This document shows positions 8,326 through 10,154 of a stretch of 10,154 bases of DNA, one piece after another (position 1 is the first letter of the stretch; each line of letters begins with the position of its first letter). A program made the position numbers and the translations under genes. Source of the stretch: Larix sibirica (lineage: Eukaryota > Streptophyta > Pinopsida > Pinales > Pinaceae); contig NWUY0303909059.1 in NCBI GenBank assembly GCA_004151065.3, forward strand, positions 1 through 10,154, read 5' to 3'. Below the pieces are notes generated by a model. The model searched no databases and was not told where the DNA came from. It was given only the letters and a program-made list of their open reading frames with translations.

Positions 8326-8943
8326 ATGGCTCGCACCAAGAAAAACCTGAGGAAAATTGTAAGTGGGCCACGACAAACCCACATGTTGCGTGCCCTCAAA
8401 GAGATTGGTCGAGTTCAAGGCTATTTCGAGCAGGAAATTCCTGGATCTGCTCGTGCATGCACCCTCAGATTGGAAAAATGGTTAAAACAAAAGAGGAATT
8501 GTTCGTTTTCTTAGCAATTGTCTGAATATTTTGGGGGGCTCGAAGAAGACTCTAGCTTGGTGTGTACGCGGGAAACCAGACACACAAAAATGTTGAAGGT
8601 TTTATGGACTACCAAGGCTCTCATGTATCTAGCTATGGAAGATTGTGTCCAAGGACTTCTCAAGCCAGAGAACACATTACCACTAGAAGATAGAGTTACC
8701 AACCTGGAGTCAAATCTGCATGTGCTCTTTCGATACCAGCATTCAAAAATGAAGAGGGTGAATACCAAACTAGATGCTCTAGCCAGATCCATCACTGGAA
8801 AAAAAATTACCATACCACCACTAGACCAAAGTGCCGCCACGCAGCTTGTTTTCCGACAAAGACCTGATGTTGTTGTCGACATGGGAACTTGCAAATATCC
8901 AGGTTCTAGATCATCCACTATCCCGCTCTGTGATGAGGATTAA
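8326..8943 (+). pseudogene. Unrecognised 206-codon ORF in the LINE 3' region, one internal stop
   Basis: The ATG at 8326 sits in GGCCATGGCT, a strong plant start context. The frame runs to TAA 8941-8943 with a single stop, TAG 8512 (codon 63). The protein starts MARTKKNLRKIVSG and is basic in its first third. It then has a neutral middle, ALMYLAMEDCVQGLL, and a charged part, LEDRVTNLESNLHV to KRVNTKLDALARSI, that could form a short coiled coil. It ends near STIPLCDED. I do not recognise a family. The stop density (1 in 206) is well below that of ORF1 (14 in 528) and ORF2 (about 28 in 1430), and CpG is kept. It may be an extra LINE ORF, a captured host exon, or a nested element such as a gag-like gene. 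The opposite strand is also open over 8511-8918, but the + frame has the better start context and composition. A read-through or shorter product from codon 64 on cannot be excluded. Confidence 0.5.
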
Positions 8944-9096
8944 AATTGGTTCTATTCTAAGTTTGTTTACTACTTGTGTCTTTCTGCAATTTTGAATTAC
9001 CATGGCCATAACCCCTAGTCTATGGGGTAACACTGTCAATTTCAAACTCTTGCAGTCTCTAGAACTCTTTGAATTCCTTTCTATTAGGAGGTCTTC

Positions 9097-9116
9097 GAGC
9101 CTTAGGCTCTTTTTTT
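9097..9116 (+). other. 3' UTR stem-loop followed by a T7 run
   Basis: GAGCCTTAGGCTC (9097-9109) is a 6-bp inverted repeat around a single base, followed at once by seven T (9110-9116). It lies about 105 bases before the A tail. In some LINEs a 3' stem-loop is what the reverse transcriptase recognises, so this is a candidate for that role. It would also look like a Pol III stop, but no Pol III gene is seen upstream. Confidence 0.45.
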
Positions 9117-9221
9117 GTTGAGATAACTATGACTTGCAAGTCTTCTTTTCTAACTGCCACTTGGGCAACATGGACGTGTAAAATTTTCTCCTTTTGATTT
9201 AATAGATTTTACGAAGATTAC

Positions 9222-9228
9222 AAAAAAA
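9222..9228 (+). other. Short A tail of the LINE
   Basis: A run of seven A, within ACAAAAAAAC, lies just before the right target-site duplication. It is the expected remnant of the 3' poly(A) end of an L1 transcript. Its shortness fits an old insertion. Confidence 0.75.
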
Positions 9229-9229
9229 C

Positions 9230-9242
9230 GTTAACTCACAAC
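9230..9242 (+). repeat. Right target-site duplication of the LINE
   Basis: GTTAACTCACAAC matches the left copy at 1965-1977 with one T/C difference and directly follows the A tail. Together the two copies fix the ends of the insertion. Confidence 0.8.
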
Positions 9243-9291
9243 ACTAATAAAAATATAAACAAAACAAATGAAATAAAAATCGGGCTCTCAC

Positions 9292-9502
9292 CTGGATGGT
9301 GGTCCCAAGCCAAACATGATGAGCACACTAAAACACTCAAAAGCTAATGATCAATTGGTGCAACAATGAAACTTGAAGCCTTCAATTTTTCATTAATGGA
9401 TAAAATCTAGTTACAAACTGGAATTCATGATGCACACAAATTTCAAAATAAATTTGATATCATTCCTTCTCTCCCCTTTTCATTTCAACTCTTCAATATA
9501 TA
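9292..9502 (-). promoter_or_regulatory. Possible minus-strand TATA box, leader and first-exon end
   Basis: Reading the minus strand, TATATATT (9502-9495) is followed about 180 bases later by ATG at 9317-9315, opening ATGTTTGGCTTGGGACCACC. After 26 coding bases comes CCAG followed by GTGAGA (boundary 9292/9291), a good plant splice donor, and then T-rich sequence like an intron. Against it: several ATGs lie in the supposed leader, the exon is tiny, and no downstream exon is found. It may equally be part of an old LTR or simple chance. Confidence 0.2.
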
Positions 9503-9600
9503 GAGAGAGGTATGCAAAATAATGAATTCCCTGTTTTTGTGAACCATGGGCATGTTTGGCAAAGAGAGATCATTCACGATCCACAAAATATGAGATGGTT

Positions 9601-9698
9601 GATGTTTAATACAAAGATAGAAAATTGAGATAAGATCATTCTTATCACCATTTGACCAAATAACAACTCGTTGTCACCTCTCATGCTCATTAAACATC
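9601..9698. repeat. Cluster of small inverted repeats
   Basis: An outer pair GATGTTTAAT (9601-9610) and ATTAAACATC (9689-9698) encloses two hairpins: GATAAG/CTTATC around ATCATT (9629-9646) and ACAAC/GTTGT around TC (9663-9674). On paper they form a three-way junction. The outer arms do not extend further, so a MITE is not supported. Confidence 0.4.
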
Positions 9699-9738
9699 CA
9701 CTTGACACTACACATTTTTAAGAAAACCAATAGTTTAC

Positions 9739-9777
9739 AAAAATGTAGATTTTACTGTTTTGGAAAAATGTAGATTT
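9739..9777 (+). repeat. 14-base direct repeat, period 25
   Basis: AAAAATGTAGATTT occurs at 9739-9752 and again at 9764-9777. It is a simple local duplication in non-coding sequence. Confidence 0.7.
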
Positions 9778-10154
9778 CTCTCAAACCGTTTTGAATTTTG
9801 AAAATCCTCCTTTCGAGGAACTAATTGGCAATATTTTGCACGAAACCCATGTCCTGGAATTTTTAGATTTGACTCCATTTGTTCTAAAATCAAGTCTGAA
9901 GTTGACTCCCTGGAAAAGGACGTTAATTAATGGAATCTTTCAATTGCAATTTGCTCTCATGTTTAAGTAGTTGGGAATGATTTGTTGAACCCTTCACCTT
10001 ATGGCATCTTCAAGGAAGAAAACTCATGTTCTCGAATTCGCCAGATCATACTGCATATATGATAATCGATGAACTCCATATGGATGAGTACTGGAATAAG
10101 TGCTGAAACAAGTGCTAAAATACAAGAAGTCAAGACTACATAGGAAAATTAGCT

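Larger units (their letters stand above)
1978..9229 (+). mobile_element. Degenerate plant L1-type LINE retrotransposon, about 7.25 kb
   Basis: The element is bounded by 13-bp target-site duplications and ends in a short A tail (ACAAAAAAAC). Inside, in order, are a leader of about 70 bases, ORF1 (RNA-binding), a 28-base spacer, ORF2 (EN, RT, zinc-binding region, RNase H), then about 1.27 kb of 3' sequence. This order, the missing LTRs and the A tail identify a non-LTR element of the plant L1 group. ORF1 has 14 premature stops and ORF2 about 28 plus four frame changes, so the copy is non-autonomous and old. The 3' part is unusually long and holds a further ORF, which may be part of the lineage or a later arrival. 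Both ORF starts are present, so the copy is full length or close to it. Confidence 0.88.
8944..9229 (+). other. LINE 3' untranslated tail
   Basis: The strand is pyrimidine-rich, with a hairpin followed by T7 at 9097-9116, a TTTGATTTAATAGATTTTAC stretch at about 9194-9213, and a short A tail (9222-9228). It runs straight into the right target-site duplication. No ORF is seen. This matches what plant L1 3' ends usually look like. Confidence 0.65.
9243..10154. other. AT-rich flank downstream of the LINE
   Basis: No convincing gene is seen on either strand. It should be the continuation of the DNA left of 1965 before the LINE landed. It contains weak minus-strand promoter and exon signals (9292-9502), a cluster of small inverted repeats (9601-9698), a 14-base direct repeat (9739-9777), and near the right end AAGTGCT repeated 12-13 bases apart. 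Confidence 0.55.

Noticed and set aside
8511-8918. Minus-strand 135-codon frame opposite the 3' ORF
   Set aside because: It overlaps almost fully the + frame, which has a better start context and a more protein-like composition. It is not excluded, only less likely.
7880-9010. Target-site duplication around the 3' ORF segment, proving a nested insertion
   Set aside because: I compared the two edges by eye and found no convincing direct repeat, so a nested insertion stays only one of the options.
9097-9116. Bacterial-type intrinsic terminator
   Set aside because: The hairpin plus T run has the right look, but the window is plant nuclear DNA and the position fits a LINE 3' end.
9601-9698. MITE with terminal inverted repeats
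   Set aside because: The outer arms stop at 10 bases, and no flanking target duplication is seen.

Overview
The window looks like nuclear DNA of a land plant. No bacterial operon, rRNA, tRNA or CRISPR is visible. Its main feature is a long, heavily mutated plant-type L1 (LINE) retrotransposon on the + strand, in AT-rich non-coding DNA. The plant call rests on the element's architecture: a DUF4283-like ORF1 with a zinc knuckle, then an ORF2 with endonuclease, reverse transcriptase, zf-RVT and a plant L1-type RNase H. A gymnosperm or another large repeat-rich genome is plausible, but the sequence alone does not settle it.

Layout. 1-1140 is T/G-rich, C-poor DNA with a 14-bp tandem repeat (141-210), a 2-base N gap (418-419) and a 26-bp tandem repeat (763-900). 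1141-1964 starts with a small GC-rich dyad and becomes A/C-rich, with no gene seen. A 13-bp site at 1965-1977 is repeated with one mismatch at 9230-9242, directly after a short A tail. I read these as target-site duplications, which makes the element 1978-9229, about 7.25 kb. Inside it are a short leader, ORF1 (2051-3634, frame 2), a 28-bp spacer, and ORF2 (3663-7955). ORF2 starts in frame 0, goes through four frame changes and returns to frame 0. Then come a 3' region with an unrecognised ORF (8326-8943) and a 3' tail with a hairpin plus T run. 9243-10154 is the resumed flank, AT-rich, with weak signs of a minus-strand promoter, leader and first exon.

ORF1 has 14 premature stops and ORF2 about 28, so neither can make its protein as it stands. 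The domain order is still clear: ORF1 RNA-binding protein; ORF2 EN, RT, zinc-binding region, RNase H. Many stops look like point changes of Gln, Arg or Trp codons, as expected from long C-to-T decay of methylated DNA.

The least explained part is 7956-8943. It lies inside the target-site duplications but downstream of RNase H. It is visibly richer in CpG and carries a 206-codon frame with a good plant start context, beginning MARTK, with only one internal stop. It could be an extra ORF of this LINE lineage, a captured host sequence, or a later nested insertion.
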